In this document: one piece after another, positions 22,978 through 36,121 of the stretch | How positions within the stretch are numbered: position 1 is the first letter of the stretch | How the letters are laid out: each line of letters opens with the position of its first letter | Assembly (NCBI RefSeq): GCF_010389155.1 | Contig: NC_057769.1 | Coordinates: 124,001 to 188,000, forward strand | Direction of reading: 5' to 3' | Source: Erigeron canadensis | Taxonomy: Eukaryota > Streptophyta > Magnoliopsida > Asterales > Asteraceae | Length of the DNA: 64,000 nucleotides | Translations under genes and position numbers: made by a program | The notes under the pieces: model-generated | The model's input: only the letters and a program-made list of their open reading frames with translations | What the model was told of the DNA's origin: nothing | Database searches by the model: none

Positions 22978-24891
22978 TGAAACGACTCAACCCGAAAAAG
23001 ATAAACCATTTTTTTTTTCAGATGAAGAAAATTCACAACCAAGATGAAGTTAATTTATACCCAAGATGAAGTTCAGAACCAAGATGAAGAAAATCCAGAA
23101 CCAAGATGAAGAAAAATTTCAGAACCAAGATGAAGACTTAAAAGACTTGAAATCTTTCACCAACTATTATTGTACTTCAAAAATGGAGTTTAGACAAATT
23201 AATGAATCAGACATTCAAAATAGACAAGTAATACACAACAAAATTTTCAAAAGCTTACAATTTATTAAATGTACGTTTCATAACGAAACGAGTCATTTAC
23301 CCATATTGTCAAACAACCAAAACCTTCATTTTGTCACTAAATTCACCATGACCATGATACAAATCTGGAAGTACACAAATTACACATATTTATCAAGTTC
23401 CAAATATACTAACTTTTGTACCAAGAGCCATATGAGGTGGGATACCTAAGTGTCTATACCAAAAACACCATACATCCAAGTATAGGCAAACCTTATACCT
23501 TTTTCCTAAAAGCAACTTCTATCACTTCAAGCTTTGAATCCACAACTAGTTCCTTATCCGGAACCTCCTATAAGAAAATATGAACAACTAAAATATAAGC
23601 AAAGACTTAGTGAACATATTTGCATACATTTATGAACACGAAGGAGGGCAAAGTACAAGGACTATTACATGTAACCTATGATACCGTCATGCCACATTTA
23701 CATGCTCACCTTGCACACTAAACGCTATACTTGGATCCATATAAGTTAAACAATCATAAATAATCTCAACTATCGGGATTCTTAGGCCCCGAAGGTTCTT
23801 AGGCCTCATAACAAATCAACTATCGGGATTCTTAGGTCCCGGAGGTTCTTAGGCCTCATAAACACTATGCCCCAAAATGGGCCTGACGCCAAATCAATTA
23901 CCACACATGGATAAACAAACTTCAACATAATGTGGTCAATTGACCCAACGTATACACAAAGGTATGCAAATATACTCACCTCCTCCGCAACTTGGACAAT
24001 GACTTGATAAAAAGATAAAGCACACAACAAGCTTCAACCTATGATCATAACATACAATGTATAAGCTTACATTCACAACTTGACTAGCTCAACCTAGTCA
24101 TACTCAATCACTAGCCTTTCTAAACCCAAACCCAACCCATTTGTCATTGAGTTTCTTTATTCTCAACAATAACACTAGGTAGTTCAACCTATCATTCTCA
24201 TCAACTTTTCAATAACTAGTAAAAACTCATCTTTTCTCATAAACTAGAATTATCACATTAGCTTATCAATTTCTTAGCCAAACTCAATACATAACTCAAT
24301 GACAAACTAGGTTATCTAAGGAATTGGGAAAAATCATTCATAAATCAATTTCTAGCAAAACCCCTAAATTTGGGTTACTCCAGGAACCCTAATCTCAAAA
24401 GAAAGATGAAAACTAAGTTAGGGGAAATCAATACCTTAACAATAATAAGCTAATTCAAGATTTTAATTTGGAAATTCTTCTTCCCCTCTTTTCTCTTTGA
24501 AATTCGGCCACCACCACCTTCCACCATAAACCCTAACTTTTCAATTCCTTATATAATTGGAGATGATTAATGGTATTGTTCTTGGATGAATTACTAGGAA
24601 ATGTTTGATTGCATGGAAGAGTTAGGATTGATCTTTGAAAAATGATAAGAGAAGGTTTGAGAAGAAGAGGATTGAGTGAGTGGAAGCATGACTCACAAGG
24701 AAGAGAGTTGGCTGGCACAACATGGGCTTGCCACGCCCCTGACTAAAATTTGTGGGTATTTTACCCGCTATCCGCTAAAGTTCCAACTAAATTAACCCCA
24801 TAACCAAAATAAAATACTAGGAAATTAGTTGAATGTCAAAACTATAAAAAGGGGTTAATTTCTTTTACCTTAAAATCTTTGGGGTGTTACA
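22978..24891 (-). repeat. Gypsy LTR, left copy (3' LTR of the minus-strand element)
   Basis: It runs from TGAAACGACTC to GGGGTGTTACA in plus orientation. It closely matches 29811-31690 but contains a tandem duplication of about 53 bp near 23766-23870 (ACTATCGGGATTCTTAGG twice) that the other LTR lacks. CAAGATGAAG-type minisatellite units lie at 23022-23135. Confidence 0.93.
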
Positions 24892-24913
24892 ACTCTCCCT
24901 TACTTGGAACGGA

Positions 24914-26083
24914 TTACAGCCTCGTGATCCAAGCCATATGCAAAGACGGATAATAGACAAGAACATCATGTTCAGATTCCCACGTACAATCGGACATCTT
25001 TCCATGCTTCCACAAAATCTTATAAGTCCTCACCGTCTTATTTTGCACTCTTCTAAGCTCTTCTTCTACTATGGCAATGGGTTCCTCAATATAATTCAAC
25101 TTGTTATCGACCTCAATCTCGTTCAATGGCACATAAGAAGACTCATCGGCAAGGCATTTTCTAAGATGTGACACATGAAAAGTTGGATGAATTCCCGAAA
25201 GTTCATCCGGTAACTCCAAACGGTAAGTAACCTTGCCAACCTTAGCCAAAATTTTGAACGGGCCAATAAAGCGAGGACTTAATTTTCCACGCTTTCTAAA
25301 TCGTAGAACGCCTTTCCATGGTGAGACTTTCAACAAAACCCGATCACCTACATGAAATTCAATCGGCCTTCTCCTTTTATCCGCATAAGACTTTTGCCGA
25401 TCTTGAGCCGCCTTTAATCTTTCCTTGATCACATCGATCTTCTCAATGGTTTTCAACACTATCTTTGTGCCCCCTATCTCGCGTTGACCCACTTCTCCCC
25501 AACAAATTGGAGATCGACACTTCCTCCCATACAACATTTCATATGGTGGCATTTGAATACAAGAATGGTAGCTATTGTTGTAAGAGAATTCTACCAAAGG
25601 CAAGTGAAGATCCCAAGTGCCTCCAAAATCGATTATACATGCCTGTAGCATGTCTTCAAGCGTTTGAATGGTTCTCTCACTTTGACCACCCGTTTGTGGG
25701 TGATAGGCGGTGCTAAACTTGAGCTTGGTACCCATATCATCATGAAATTTTCGCCAAAAGTGAGAAGTGAAACGAGTGTCTCTATCCGAAACAATGGAGA
25801 TGGGAACTCCATGTCTTGCTACCACTTCCTTAACATAAATCTTCGCCAATACCTCGGATGAAGATGCCTCACAAATAGGAAGAAACAAGGCACTCTTGGT
25901 CAATCTATCCACTATTACCCAAATTGTATCAAATTGATTTCTAGGCGTTTTGGGCAATTTGGTGACAAAGTCCATAGTAATATCTTCCCACTTCCATTTG
26001 GGAATTTCCAATGGTTGCATCATACCATAAGGCTTATGATGTTCCGCCTTCACTTGCGCACAAAGCCAAGCACTTTTCGACAT
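24914..26083 (-). pseudogene. Gypsy integrase core and chromodomain-like tail
   Basis: The 389-residue frame continues pol after a frameshift. The DDE triad is visible as ITMDFVTK (Asp38), IVSDRDTRF (Asp100) and GGQSERTIQ (Glu136), with the usual 35-residue D-E spacing. The GPF/Y-type module (PRFIGPFKIL) and HPTFHVSHLRKC follow. The C-terminus (KILWKHGKMSDCTWESE) resembles the chromodomain of Tekay/Del elements, thought to guide insertion into marked chromatin. No internal break is seen, but it cannot be made from the polyprotein without frame correction. Confidence 0.9.
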
Positions 26084-28340
26084 AGTTCACTACATCCCGC
26101 TTCATTCCGGGCCACCAATATTCTACTTTCAAATCTTGATACATCTTTGTAGCACCGGGGTGAATGCAGTACTTGGATTTGTGAGCCTCATCGAGTAGAA
26201 CTTGCTTTAACTCACAAGAGAATGGGATCCAAATCCTCCCAAAACGTAAGGTAAGGCCACGAGAGTCCTTAGTGAAATATTGCAATTGGCCTTGAATTCT
26301 TTCTCTCTTAGGATCTCGTTGCAAGGCCTTATCTTGAGCTTCTCTAATTTGATCGAGAAAGTCGTTGGTGATTATAACCCAAAGGGGAGAAACGACTATG
26401 GCATGATGAGAACTCTTTCGGCTCAAGGTGTCCGTGACCACATTAGCCTTCCCGGGATGATACAAGATCTCGCAATCATAATCTTTCAAGAGATCCAACC
26501 ATCTTCGTTGACGATTGTTAAGATCCTTTTGCTCAAAGAAGTACTTGAGGCTTTTATGATCGGAATAGATAGTAAAGTTGACTCCATAGAGGTAATGACG
26601 CCAAATCTTTAAAGCAAAGACCACCGCCGCTAGCTCCAAATCATGTGTAGGATACCGTTTTACATGCTCTTTCAATTGCCTCGAAGCATAGGCAATGACT
26701 TTACCCAGTTGCATAAGAACACAACCAAGGCCATTAGATGATGCGTCGCAACACACCACCATATCTTCAAGACCATCGAGCAAAACAAGAACCGGTGCTT
26801 GACTTAGTCTTTCTCGAAGTTGTTGGAAAGCCATCTCTTGCTTGTTTTTCCATTCAAACTTGATATTCTTTCGAGTCAACTTGGTCAATGGGGAAGCTAT
26901 TTTAGAAAAGTCTTGGATGAAACAACGGTAACAGCCCGCTAGACCAAGAAAACTTCTAATCTCCAACGGATTCTTAGGTTGCTCCCATTTCATCACCGCA
27001 TTAATCTTAGCCGGGTTCACCATAATTCCTTCACTATTAACAATATGGCCAAGAAATTGCACTTCCCTTAACCAAAATTCACATTTGGAGAATTTGGCAT
27101 AGAGTTTCTCCTTGCGTAGAGTTTCCAACACTTCCCGTAGATGAACTTCATGTTCGGATGAACTTTTAGAATAAATGAGGATATCATCAATAAAAACGAT
27201 CACGAAATTATCAAGCATAGGGCGACAAACACGGTTCATGAGGTCCATGAAGGCCGCGGGAGCATTTGTGAGACCAAAAGGTATGGCAACAAACTCAAAA
27301 TGACCATAACGAGTCCAAAAGACGGTTTTAGGAATATCTTCATCACGTACTTTGAGTTGATGGTAACGCGATCGAAGATCTATTTTAGAGAAATATGAAG
27401 CTCCTTGAAGTTGATCAAATAAATCATAAATTCTAAGCAAAGGATAATTATTCTTTATGGTCACTTTGTTGAGCTCGCGATAGTCGATACACATACGCAT
27501 GTTTCCATCCTTCTTTTTGACAAAAAGTACCGGTGCACCCCAAGGAGAATTACTAGGTCGAATGAAACCCTTGTCAAGCAATTCTTGGAGTTGCTTCATC
27601 ATCTCTTGCATTTCCGTCGAAGCCAAACGGTAAGGAGCTTTAGCAATGAGGTTAGCCCCCAGAATGAGATCAATCGAAAATTCAACTTGCCGTTCGGGAG
27701 GAATGCCCGACAAGTCCTCGGGAAAAACATCGGTAAATTCTCTAACGATAGGAATGTCTTCAATAGATAGAGATTTCTTTTCAACATCGACGATGTGAGC
27801 AAGATAAGGGTGACATCCATGAGACATGTAACGTTTGGCACGAGCAAAAGTACACACGGATATAGAACGCTCCTTCCTGTCACCATAAACCACTAAGTCT
27901 TCGTCCTTAGAAGTCTTCAAGTATATCGCCTTTTCATCACATGCGATCTTGGCGTTACATGAGCTTAAACAATCCATACCCAAGATTATATCAAACTCTC
28001 CCATCGGAAAAGGGATTAAGTTAGCTTGAAAGAGTTCCAAAGAGATTTTGATCTCACACCCTCTATACACATCCTTCACTAATTCCATCCTACCATTACC
28101 AACCTCCACTTGCAAAGTATTTTCTAGACATGACTTAAACACGGGAATAACATGAATTACTCTAGTTGCAACAAAATATCTATTTGCCCACAAATCAAAG
28201 AGAATTCGCATAGGCACATTATATACAAGAAATGTACCTGTAACAACATCATCCGTGTTCCTAGCCTGCTCCACCGTTAGTTGGAAAGATCTTCCCCGTG
28301 GATTCCCATGAGTTTGGACATTTTTCCTTTCCGCCTCCAT
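26034..28340 (-). pseudogene. Gypsy pol: protease, reverse transcriptase, RNase H, integrase N-terminus
   Basis: The frame encodes 768 residues. The protease site reads [10 protein letters not shown] (Asp49) where gypsy proteins normally have D-S-G-A, so protease is probably dead. Reverse transcriptase is well kept, with CIDYRELN (284-291), YFSKIDL (316-322) and the FIDD form of the catalytic box at 383-386. RNase H has CCDASSNG with Asp532. The integrase zinc-binding region ([17 protein letters not shown]) follows; the frame is lost right after it, overlapping the next frame at 26034-26083. In an intact element this would be one polyprotein with gag and the integrase core. Confidence 0.9.
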
Positions 28341-28343
28341 TCT

Positions 28344-29481
28344 TCACTCCTCAAGTCTTTCCTCCTCGATCAATTTAGGACACGAGCTTCTCATGTGGAC
28401 CTCCTCGAAGCATTTGAAACATATGATAGGCTTTTGGGTCTTTGACTTGCACTCCCGGCTTGTATGCCCCGGTTTCCCACAAGTATAAACTTCCTTTCTC
28501 CGACACCTTACACACCCCCGAATGGTTCCTCTTACATTGACGGCAAAAGGGGATATTTCTTCTTGTAGCATTGCTACCGGAGCTACCTTCTTGTTTGAAT
28601 CGTTTACTTGGAGAATGGGTATCTTCATGCTTCCTTTCTAAGTCTCCTTCATCCACCCTTGACTTCTCAATCTCATGATCCCTAGCAACATCCGCCAACA
28701 TGGAGAAAGACTCCATTTGACGTAAACTAATCTTCTCCCGTAAGCTTTTCCTCACCTTCAAATAAAATTGCTCCTTAAGTAACTGATCATTCTCAAGAAA
28801 TTCTGGACAAAATTGTGCTATGTCCAAGTATTGAGCTCGGAATTCATTTAAGCTCATGTTGCCTTGACAGTCATTGAGGAATTCGCTTCTCAACTTAGTT
28901 ACCTCGGCCTCCGACCGGCACTCCTTGAAAAACATAGCCTTAAATTCGGGCCATTCCACATGATATAGTGCCCCCTTCTTGATAGCCAACAAATCATCCC
29001 ACCATCTCTTTCCACTGTTCCTAAGCATACCAACCGCAAATATGACCTTCAAATGTGAGGGGCATTGAATAGTGCGGAATGCCCCTTTGATCTTCGATAT
29101 CCACCGAGTACAAACGATGGGATCACGATCACCGTGATACTCCGGTGGGTGGCATACTTCAAAGTCTCGAAAAGTGAACTTCTTCTTATAGACCTTCTCC
29201 CTTGTTACTTCCACCTCCCTTTCATATTCGGTCTTCTTGCCTTTATCTTTGGCATCTCTTTTCTCAAACTCCCGTTGCACATTGACCGCAACTTCTTCTC
29301 TAATCATCTGCGCAATGTGGTCGTTCACAGCTCCTTCTAATGTTTGATTCAAACTTTTTAGTAAAAGAGGAATATACTTCTCCAATGCTCTCCCTATTTG
29401 GTCCAAGATATCCATACTATCCCCGGCAAATATGGGCTCTTCTTCTTCGTTCCTATCTTCGTCATTATGATGATCAGCCAT
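28344..29481 (-). pseudogene. Gypsy gag, frameshifted before the zinc knuckles
   Basis: The main frame (29481-28375) opens with an acidic N-terminus and carries the retrotransposon gag core (WISKIKGAF, GKRWWDDL, EWPEFKAMFF, LNEFRAQYLDIAQFCPEF). It reaches CRQCKRNHSGVC and then leaves the family sequence near 28495. The expected zinc knuckles (CGKPGHTSREC, CFKCFEEVHMRSSC) continue in another frame to a TGA at 28344-28346. The pol frame starts one codon later in that same frame. A frameshift plus a stop therefore separates gag from pol. Confidence 0.88.
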
Positions 29482-29810
29482 ACTATAGTAAGAGTAGATA
29501 AAACGGATTTAATCATACAACCTAACTATTCCTACGAATTAAAAGTCAAAATCTATAACTTTATACTAAACCGTCCCAAGGTTTGATGTCGTTAGTTTAT
29601 AAATTTGTTAGTACTTCAACCACAATAAGGTCGGCTTCTTATTGTGCTTTAATACTAGCAAGTTTATAAGTTAACATCATCAAACGCTCTTTTGGGTCCC
29701 ATATAAAATAATCGAACACCTAAGGTCGAGTCTCGTCTAAGGTTTAAGTCTAGGCACTCTCTAAACGAGGGTATACCTAAATCCCTTAAACCTCGGCTCT
29801 GATACCAACT

Positions 29811-31690
29811 TGAAACGACTCAACCCGAAAAAGATAAACCATCTTTTTTTTCAAATGAAGAAAATTCACAACCAAGATGAAGTTAATTTATACCCAAGAT
29901 GAAGTTCAAAACCAAGATGAAGAAAATCCAGAACCAAGATGAAGAAAAATTTCAGAACCAAGATGAATAAAATCCAGAACCAAGATGAAGACTTAAAAGA
30001 CTTGAAATCTTTCACCAATTATTATTGTACTTCAAAAATAGAGTTTAGACACATTAATAAATCAAACATTCAAAATAGACAAGTAATACACAACAAAATT
30101 TTCAATAGCTTACAATTTATCAAATGTATGTTTCATAACAAAACGGGTCATTTACCCATATTGTCAAACAACCCAAACCTTCATTTTGTCACTAAATTCA
30201 CCATGACCATGATACAAATCTGTTAGTACACAAATTACACATATTTATCAAGTTCCAAATATACCAACTTTTGTACCAAGAGCTATATAGGGTGGGATAT
30301 CTAAGTGTCTATACCAAAAACACCATACATCCAAGTATGGGCAAACCTTCTACCTTTTTCCCAAAAGCATCTTCTATCACTTCAAGCTTTGAATCCACAA
30401 CTAGTTCCTTCTTCCGGAACCTCCTATAAGAAAAATATGAACAACTAAAATATAAGCAAAAGCTTAGTAAATATACTTGCATACATTTATGAACACGATA
30501 TAGGGCAAAGTACATGGACTATTACATGTAACCTATCACACCGTCATGCCACATTTACATGCTCACCTTGCACACTAAACGCTATACATGGATCCATATA
30601 AGCTAAACAATCTCAATTATCGGGATTCTTAGGCCCCGGAGGTTCTTAGGCCTCATAAACACTATGCCCCAAAATGGGCCTGACGCCAAATCAATTTCCA
30701 CACATGGATAAACAAACTTCAACATAATGTGGTCAATTGACCCAACGTATACACAAAGGTATGCAAATATACTCACCTCCTCCGCAACTTGGACAATGAC
30801 TTGATAAAAAGATAAAGCACACAACAAGCTTCAACATATGATCATAACATACAATGTATAAGCTTACATGCACAACTTGACTAGCTCAACCTAGTCATAC
30901 TCAATCACTAGCCTTTCTAAACCCAAACCCAACCCATTTGTCATTGAGTTTCTTTTATTCTCAACAATAACACTAGGTAGTTCAACCTACCATTTTCATC
31001 AACTTTTCAATAACTAGTAAAAGCTCATCTTTTCTCATAAACTAGAATTATCACATTAGCTTATCAATTTCTTAGCCAAACTCAATACATAACTCAATGA
31101 CAAACTAGGTTATCTAAGGAATTGGGGAAAAATCATTCACAAATCAATTTCTAGCAAAACCCCCAAATTTGGGTTACTCCAAGAACCCTAATTTCAAAAG
31201 AAAAATGAAAATTAAGTTAGGCGAAATCAATACCTCAACAATAATAAGCTAATTCAAGATTTTAGTTTGGAAATTCTTCTTCCCCTCTTTCCTCTTTGAA
31301 ATTCGGCCACCACCACCTTCCACCACAAACCCTAATTTTTTAATTTCTTATATAATTGAAGATGATTAATGGTATTGTTCTTGGATGAATTACTAGGAAA
31401 TGTTTGATTGCATGGAAGAGTTAGGATTGATCTTTGAAAAATGATAAGAGAAGGTTTGAGAAGAAGAGAATTGAGTGAGTGGAAGCACGACTCACAAGGA
31501 AGAGAGTTGGCTGGCACAACATGGGCTTGCCACGCCCCTGACTAAAATTTGTGGGTATTTTACCCACTATCCGCTAAAGTTCCAACTAAATTAACCCCAT
31601 AACCAAAATAAAATACTAGGAAATTAATTTAATGTCAAAACTATAAAAAGGGGTTAATTTCTTTTAACTTAAAATCTTTGGGGTGTTACA
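29811..31690 (-). repeat. Gypsy LTR, right copy (5' LTR of the minus-strand element)
   Basis: It has the same ends as the left copy. The CAAGATGAAG minisatellite (about 29874-29990) has one more unit here. The primer site TGGTATCAGAG abuts it on the internal side. Confidence 0.93.
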
Positions 31691-31739
31691 TTTACTGACG
31701 TCCATTAAATTAAATTGTTAACCCTCTTAAATTTTATTC

Positions 31740-31830
31740 ACTTACAAACACTCTCTTTTTCCCACACACACACACACTCTCTCTCTCTCTCTCTCGATCT
31801 CGATCTCAATCTCAATCCCCACACTAATCT
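31740..31830. repeat. Compound (AC)n(CT)n(CTCGAT)n microsatellite
   Basis: ACACAC followed by CTCTCT and then short CGATCT/CAATCT units, right of the gypsy element. Confidence 0.9.
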
Positions 31831-31981
31831 ATCTCAAATCATTGTCCCTCTCCCTTTCTGATTTTATGACCAGCGGCTTCCATACCTTTTATCTAACCTC
31901 GTGAGCCAGATCTGCTATACATGATATGTACATTAAAATGTATCAAACATTCAAACTTGTCTTGTAATTAATACTTTTGTA

Positions 31982-32644
31982 TAAGGGTGAGTATGGTTCG
32001 GTTTGGGTTGGGTTTTGACTAAAACCGAAACCGAACTGTTTTAATTCGGTTTTTAAAAACTAAAACCATTGGTTTTTGGTTATTTTGGTTTCGTTTTTTT
32101 CGGTTTGAGTTTATTTTGGTTTGGTTTTTCGATTTTAGTTGGTTTTTAATTACTTGTGGTTTGGATCAAATTGAGCTTGAAAAGTTTATAAGTTTATACC
32201 CTATAATTACACAATAATTAGTTTCTGACAAGTTTTCAAAACAATATTAGCGACATTAACACTACAACAATGACAACAAATCCATAAAAGTAAGTTGGAC
32301 AAACTTCAAACGAATTTTATATATAACTATTTATATCTTTTAGGCGTCGTTTAATTATACATTTATTAAAGCAAATCAATCTTGTTGTGTATTTTCACTT
32401 AAAGATATAAATGATATTATTATATACACCTAAAATTGCAATTAACATATTTACCAAAAATTAATAATAAAATGATATAAATATAAAATAAAGTAAACAA
32501 TATATATTTTTGGTTCGGTTCGGTTCGGTTCGGTTTTTGTGGTTTGATTTTTCATTAAAAACCATAACCGAACCATAACTTTCGGTTTTTAGAAAACCAA
32601 AACCAATTGTTTTCGATTTTCGGTTCGATTTTTACTCACCCCTA
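31982..32644. mobile_element. Non-autonomous hAT with CGGTT-rich ends, copy 1
   Basis: The ends are TAAGGGTGAGTA and TACTCACCCCTA. Flanking 8-mers CTTTTGTA (31974-31981) and CTATTGTA (32645-32652) match at 7 of 8 positions. GGTTCGGTTT and related subterminal repeats occupy both ends. No transposase. Confidence 0.75.
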
Positions 32645-32652
32645 CTATTGTA

Positions 32653-35180
32653 CATATCAAACTTTCGAAGTATCTATTTTCTTTCAACAATAAATTTCAT
32701 TAAGCTATTTATCTCAATTGTAAGGTGTCATCTTGATTAGTAACCATAAAAACTTCATAAAATGCAAACACCGTAAACATAAAAATTTATTCAAAATGTG
32801 CTCAAATTGTACATAAAGGAATAAATAAAGACTAAAATAGATAAATAAAACTCCTAAACTTTCAAAAAGGGACTCCGTGGGCCACTCTTTAGAACACAAA
32901 GTGTGGCAGACATGACATTTGCTCTTCATGCTCATGGAAACGTAGAGAGAAAAAAAAAAAAAAAAGTAAAGAGATACTCGTATTTTTTATTTTATTTTTT
33001 TAGCTTATAAAAGAACACGGGAGTTAGGAGTAGAGTGCGGGAATTTATTAACCTTTTTAAATTCATCCAATAACATCCATAAAATTCATTTTAACTTTTT
33101 AATTTTTCCAACTAACTATATAAACTTTTATCCCTCTCAAAAATATATAAATTTATTGTTTATGTATTGTTGCTTTGTATTTTTCTAGAAACTTTGTATT
33201 TATTTTTTAAGCAACTAGCTCCTTGATAATGGCTTCTTCATTAATAAAATTATGTCATTCTAAAAAATATATATAATTAAAATAATTAATATAATCTTTT
33301 ACTCATAAAAACTTCAAAAATATATAAATTATGGTATATAAAATAATCCAAAACATATATATTCTATATTAAAATTAGAGTACAAAACAAAAACTTTTAA
33401 AACAATAATAACTAATTTGTAAACTAGTGATAGACTAATAGGGGTAGCTAACTATATCTTAACCTCTCTCACACATCGAAGTATCGAGACCTAAAACCCA
33501 CATAAGACGACATTAAGTGTTTACTTTTTTTTTCCAAGTTAACTATACATAAAAATAAAACATTAAATACATTTATTAAATAAACTTTTTTGTTGATTAA
33601 ATAAAACATTACATTAATAATAACAAATTACATTGAAAAAAGTTACATTATAATAAAAACATTACATAAAATACTTGTAAAAAAAAATAAATATTTTGTC
33701 AACATTGACGGTAATTTGACGAGAAATTTCAATCACATTCTTTAGAAAACACTACATGTCAATTTTTTCACTTAGCAATGCTGCTGCTTCCTTCAAATCT
33801 TATTCCATGTGAAATCAAAAATAACATACACATATGAATATATTGTAGAAAAAAAAATATAAGACATATGAATATGTTGTAAAAAGGGGAATGGAATATA
33901 GCCATTTTCATGAGTTATTGGGATTTTTATGCACCATTTTAGGTTTTTTTTTTTTAATTTTCCTTTTATCATAACTTTCGGCCCATCCGTAATTTTAAGC
34001 CCATTCGAATTTTGTACTACTATTTATATGTTTTTAAACATTGGGAAATGATCGGTTCTTGAAATATATGAAAATTATTTTTCTCCTATTCACAAGTGTG
34101 TGTTTAGTTTGTGAAATTATTTGGCTATCGGTATTCTTTCTAAATCAACGATAATTAAAAAAATTGTTTATGAAATTCTATGAATGAACATGTTCGATTG
34201 TTTATCGTGCATCACATAATTAGATTTCAAATCTTTATAGCTATTCTACACAAATTGCATACTTTTAATAAGACTTCTTTTCTTTGGTTTTGAAAAAGTT
34301 CCTACAAATTCAATTCATCATTTAATTTAAGGTTTTTAGAAACTAAAAGCATCTTTTTAAAAAGTAACTTTTATACAAGGTCTTGTATAGCAAACAAAAC
34401 TTATTAAAAGTTAACTCCTCTTAAAATCCTGTTAATGAAAAAAAAAATAATAATAATAATAATAATAGTTGAGAAGAGAAACATACTAACTAACAAAGAG
34501 TGGACATAAAAGTAGGTTCGGTAGGTATGGAGGTTTTGATGACAACTCGAACTTGTCCTATTAAAGTATTAATCATATGAAGTCCAACTAAAATCCAGTA
34601 ACATGTACACCATGATTCATTGCATCCTTCAATTTATATATATATAAAAAAAGAAAATCTAAATTCATTTATGTTTTAGTAATAACCAGCATAACCATTG
34701 ATATTAGAAAATGATAATACTCAAAACTATCCTCCTGACCATATGATCATCAGACTTGGTAGTTACAAATGATTATATTAAGAGAGAAAAACAAATGAAT
34801 TATACATGTCATATTTTAAGGATTTTAAGAAGATGTATAATTATTTCTTTTGATTATTTGATGACGTCATAAATCATTTTTTATATTTTTACCCCTAATA
34901 CTTAGTAGGAGGAGAAACCCTCAACTAAACCATCGAAAAGGCACGACATTTAATTGAGATAAAACTTTGTCCCTCTGCGGGATTCAAACATGCTTCACTG
35001 GAGAACTTAATTTATGAAATTCCTTAAAATTTCTTTTTCATGTGTCGAACTCGAAACCTCCAGTACGTAAGGCTCATGCTCAAATCACTAGACTATATAA
35101 TATCATTTATAAAACCTAATCTGAAAGTACTGATTATAAGATTGTTATTTAGCTTTAAATTAATTTTATGGTTTTTAATT
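32653..35180. other. Long spacer, few features
   Basis: AT-rich DNA with no gene. A stretch near 33440-33525 (ATCTTAACCTCTCTCACACATCG) resembles the 3' half of the SINEs at 22362 and 42351. An (AAT)n tract lies at 34447-34467. Confidence 0.5.
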
Positions 35181-35183
35181 TAT

Positions 35184-35340
35184 GGCGCTTGGTATCTTGA
35201 CCATATTTTTGGTAACCTGACCAGACTATTAATGACAGATGAGCCGTTTATACTCTACCAGATTTACCATTACAGACAGGGGGCCCATACTATTTTGGAA
35301 CAATATGGCCGAGATACCAAAAATGTTGGTCGAGATACAC
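35184..35340. mobile_element. Short MITE-like repeat, copy 1
   Basis: The left part has TTGGTATCTTGACC and the right part GGCCGAGATACCAA, an inverted pair. A related sequence lies inverted at 42841-42957, sharing the complement of GGTAACCTGACCAGACTATT. The 122-residue frame across it is not a gene. Confidence 0.5.
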
Positions 35341-35479
35341 AAGGCGTAATTTATTTGAGTTATAATGATGTTTTTCGTGTTGTCAGTATTATTGTACGTA
35401 CAAACTAAGACTACAGTGGATCAAAGCGCGACTAAGTATATTGTACAAATAATTAATTTTATGGTCCTTGGTTTATTTA

Positions 35480-36007
35480 CTAGCTAATTAACCCGGGTTC
35501 AACCCAGGTTAACTGATAAACGCTTTGCAAATAAAACGAATGATACCTAGCTAGCTTTAAAATATGTTGTCATATTAAATTGCCGTTCTAAAAAAAATTA
35601 TATATATGTTGTCATATTAAAATGTATAATAACAACGTTAAATAAGTTGAAAAGTTGTGATAAGTTATTATGTAAAAACAAAACTACACGGAAACAATAG
35701 TTGTGTAGTTGTAAACACACGTTAAAACGCATTCGGTTGGTAAAAAATAAAACATTATCTGGAAAAAAATTACCATAGTTTTTGGCCTATTATAACAAAT
35801 AAAAAAGATGATTAAAATCTTACATAATAATGTGAACATTTAATAAAAATCTATATTAATGATACATATTTAAAAAAAAGGATATTTTGAATTGAAATAG
35901 AAAAATATAATGATGTCATAATCAAATTGAAAGGATGTGTGGTAATACAACTTTTCAAAAATCTTATGTTATCACAATCTTTCTTTATTACTATAATAAT
36001 AGATAGA
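35480..36007 (-). mobile_element. Helitron, about 0.53 kb
   Basis: On the minus strand the 3' end has the hairpin CCTGGGTTGAACCCGGG, then TTAATTAGCTAG before T (boundary 35480). The 5' end reads TCTATCTATTATTATAG near 36003-36011; the exact start is ambiguous because of a GATA repeat. Confidence 0.65.
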
Positions 36008-36121
36008 TAGATTTTTACTCATATGCATTTGTTTACAAATTGCATTTTTAGGTGAGTTATTTGTGTTTAGCTTAATAAAACAATTTGCATACAATGTTTG
36101 ATAATATAGTTAGTAGTTATA

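Larger units (their letters stand above)
22923..31690 (-). mobile_element. Ty3/gypsy retrotransposon, Tekay/Del-like chromovirus
   Basis: Two LTRs (22978-24891 and 29811-31690) enclose gag and pol on the minus strand. A minus-strand TGGTATCAGAG primer site lies directly inside the right LTR (about 29799-29808), and the LTRs start TGTAACACCCC and end GTTTCA on that strand. TTTAC occurs at 22918-22922 and 31691-31695 and would be the 5-bp target duplication if a 55-bp LTR-end-like extension at 22923-22977 belongs to the element. Domain order protease, reverse transcriptase, RNase H, integrase, chromodomain-like tail places it among chromoviruses. Several frame breaks make it non-autonomous. Confidence 0.93.

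Noticed and set aside
23066..23449. 127-residue open frame, with a similar one at 29939-30226
   Set aside because: Both lie at the same place in the two gypsy LTRs and read through the minisatellite.
35040..35408. 122-residue open frame
   Set aside because: It spans a MITE-like inverted repeat; the product has no recognisable motif.
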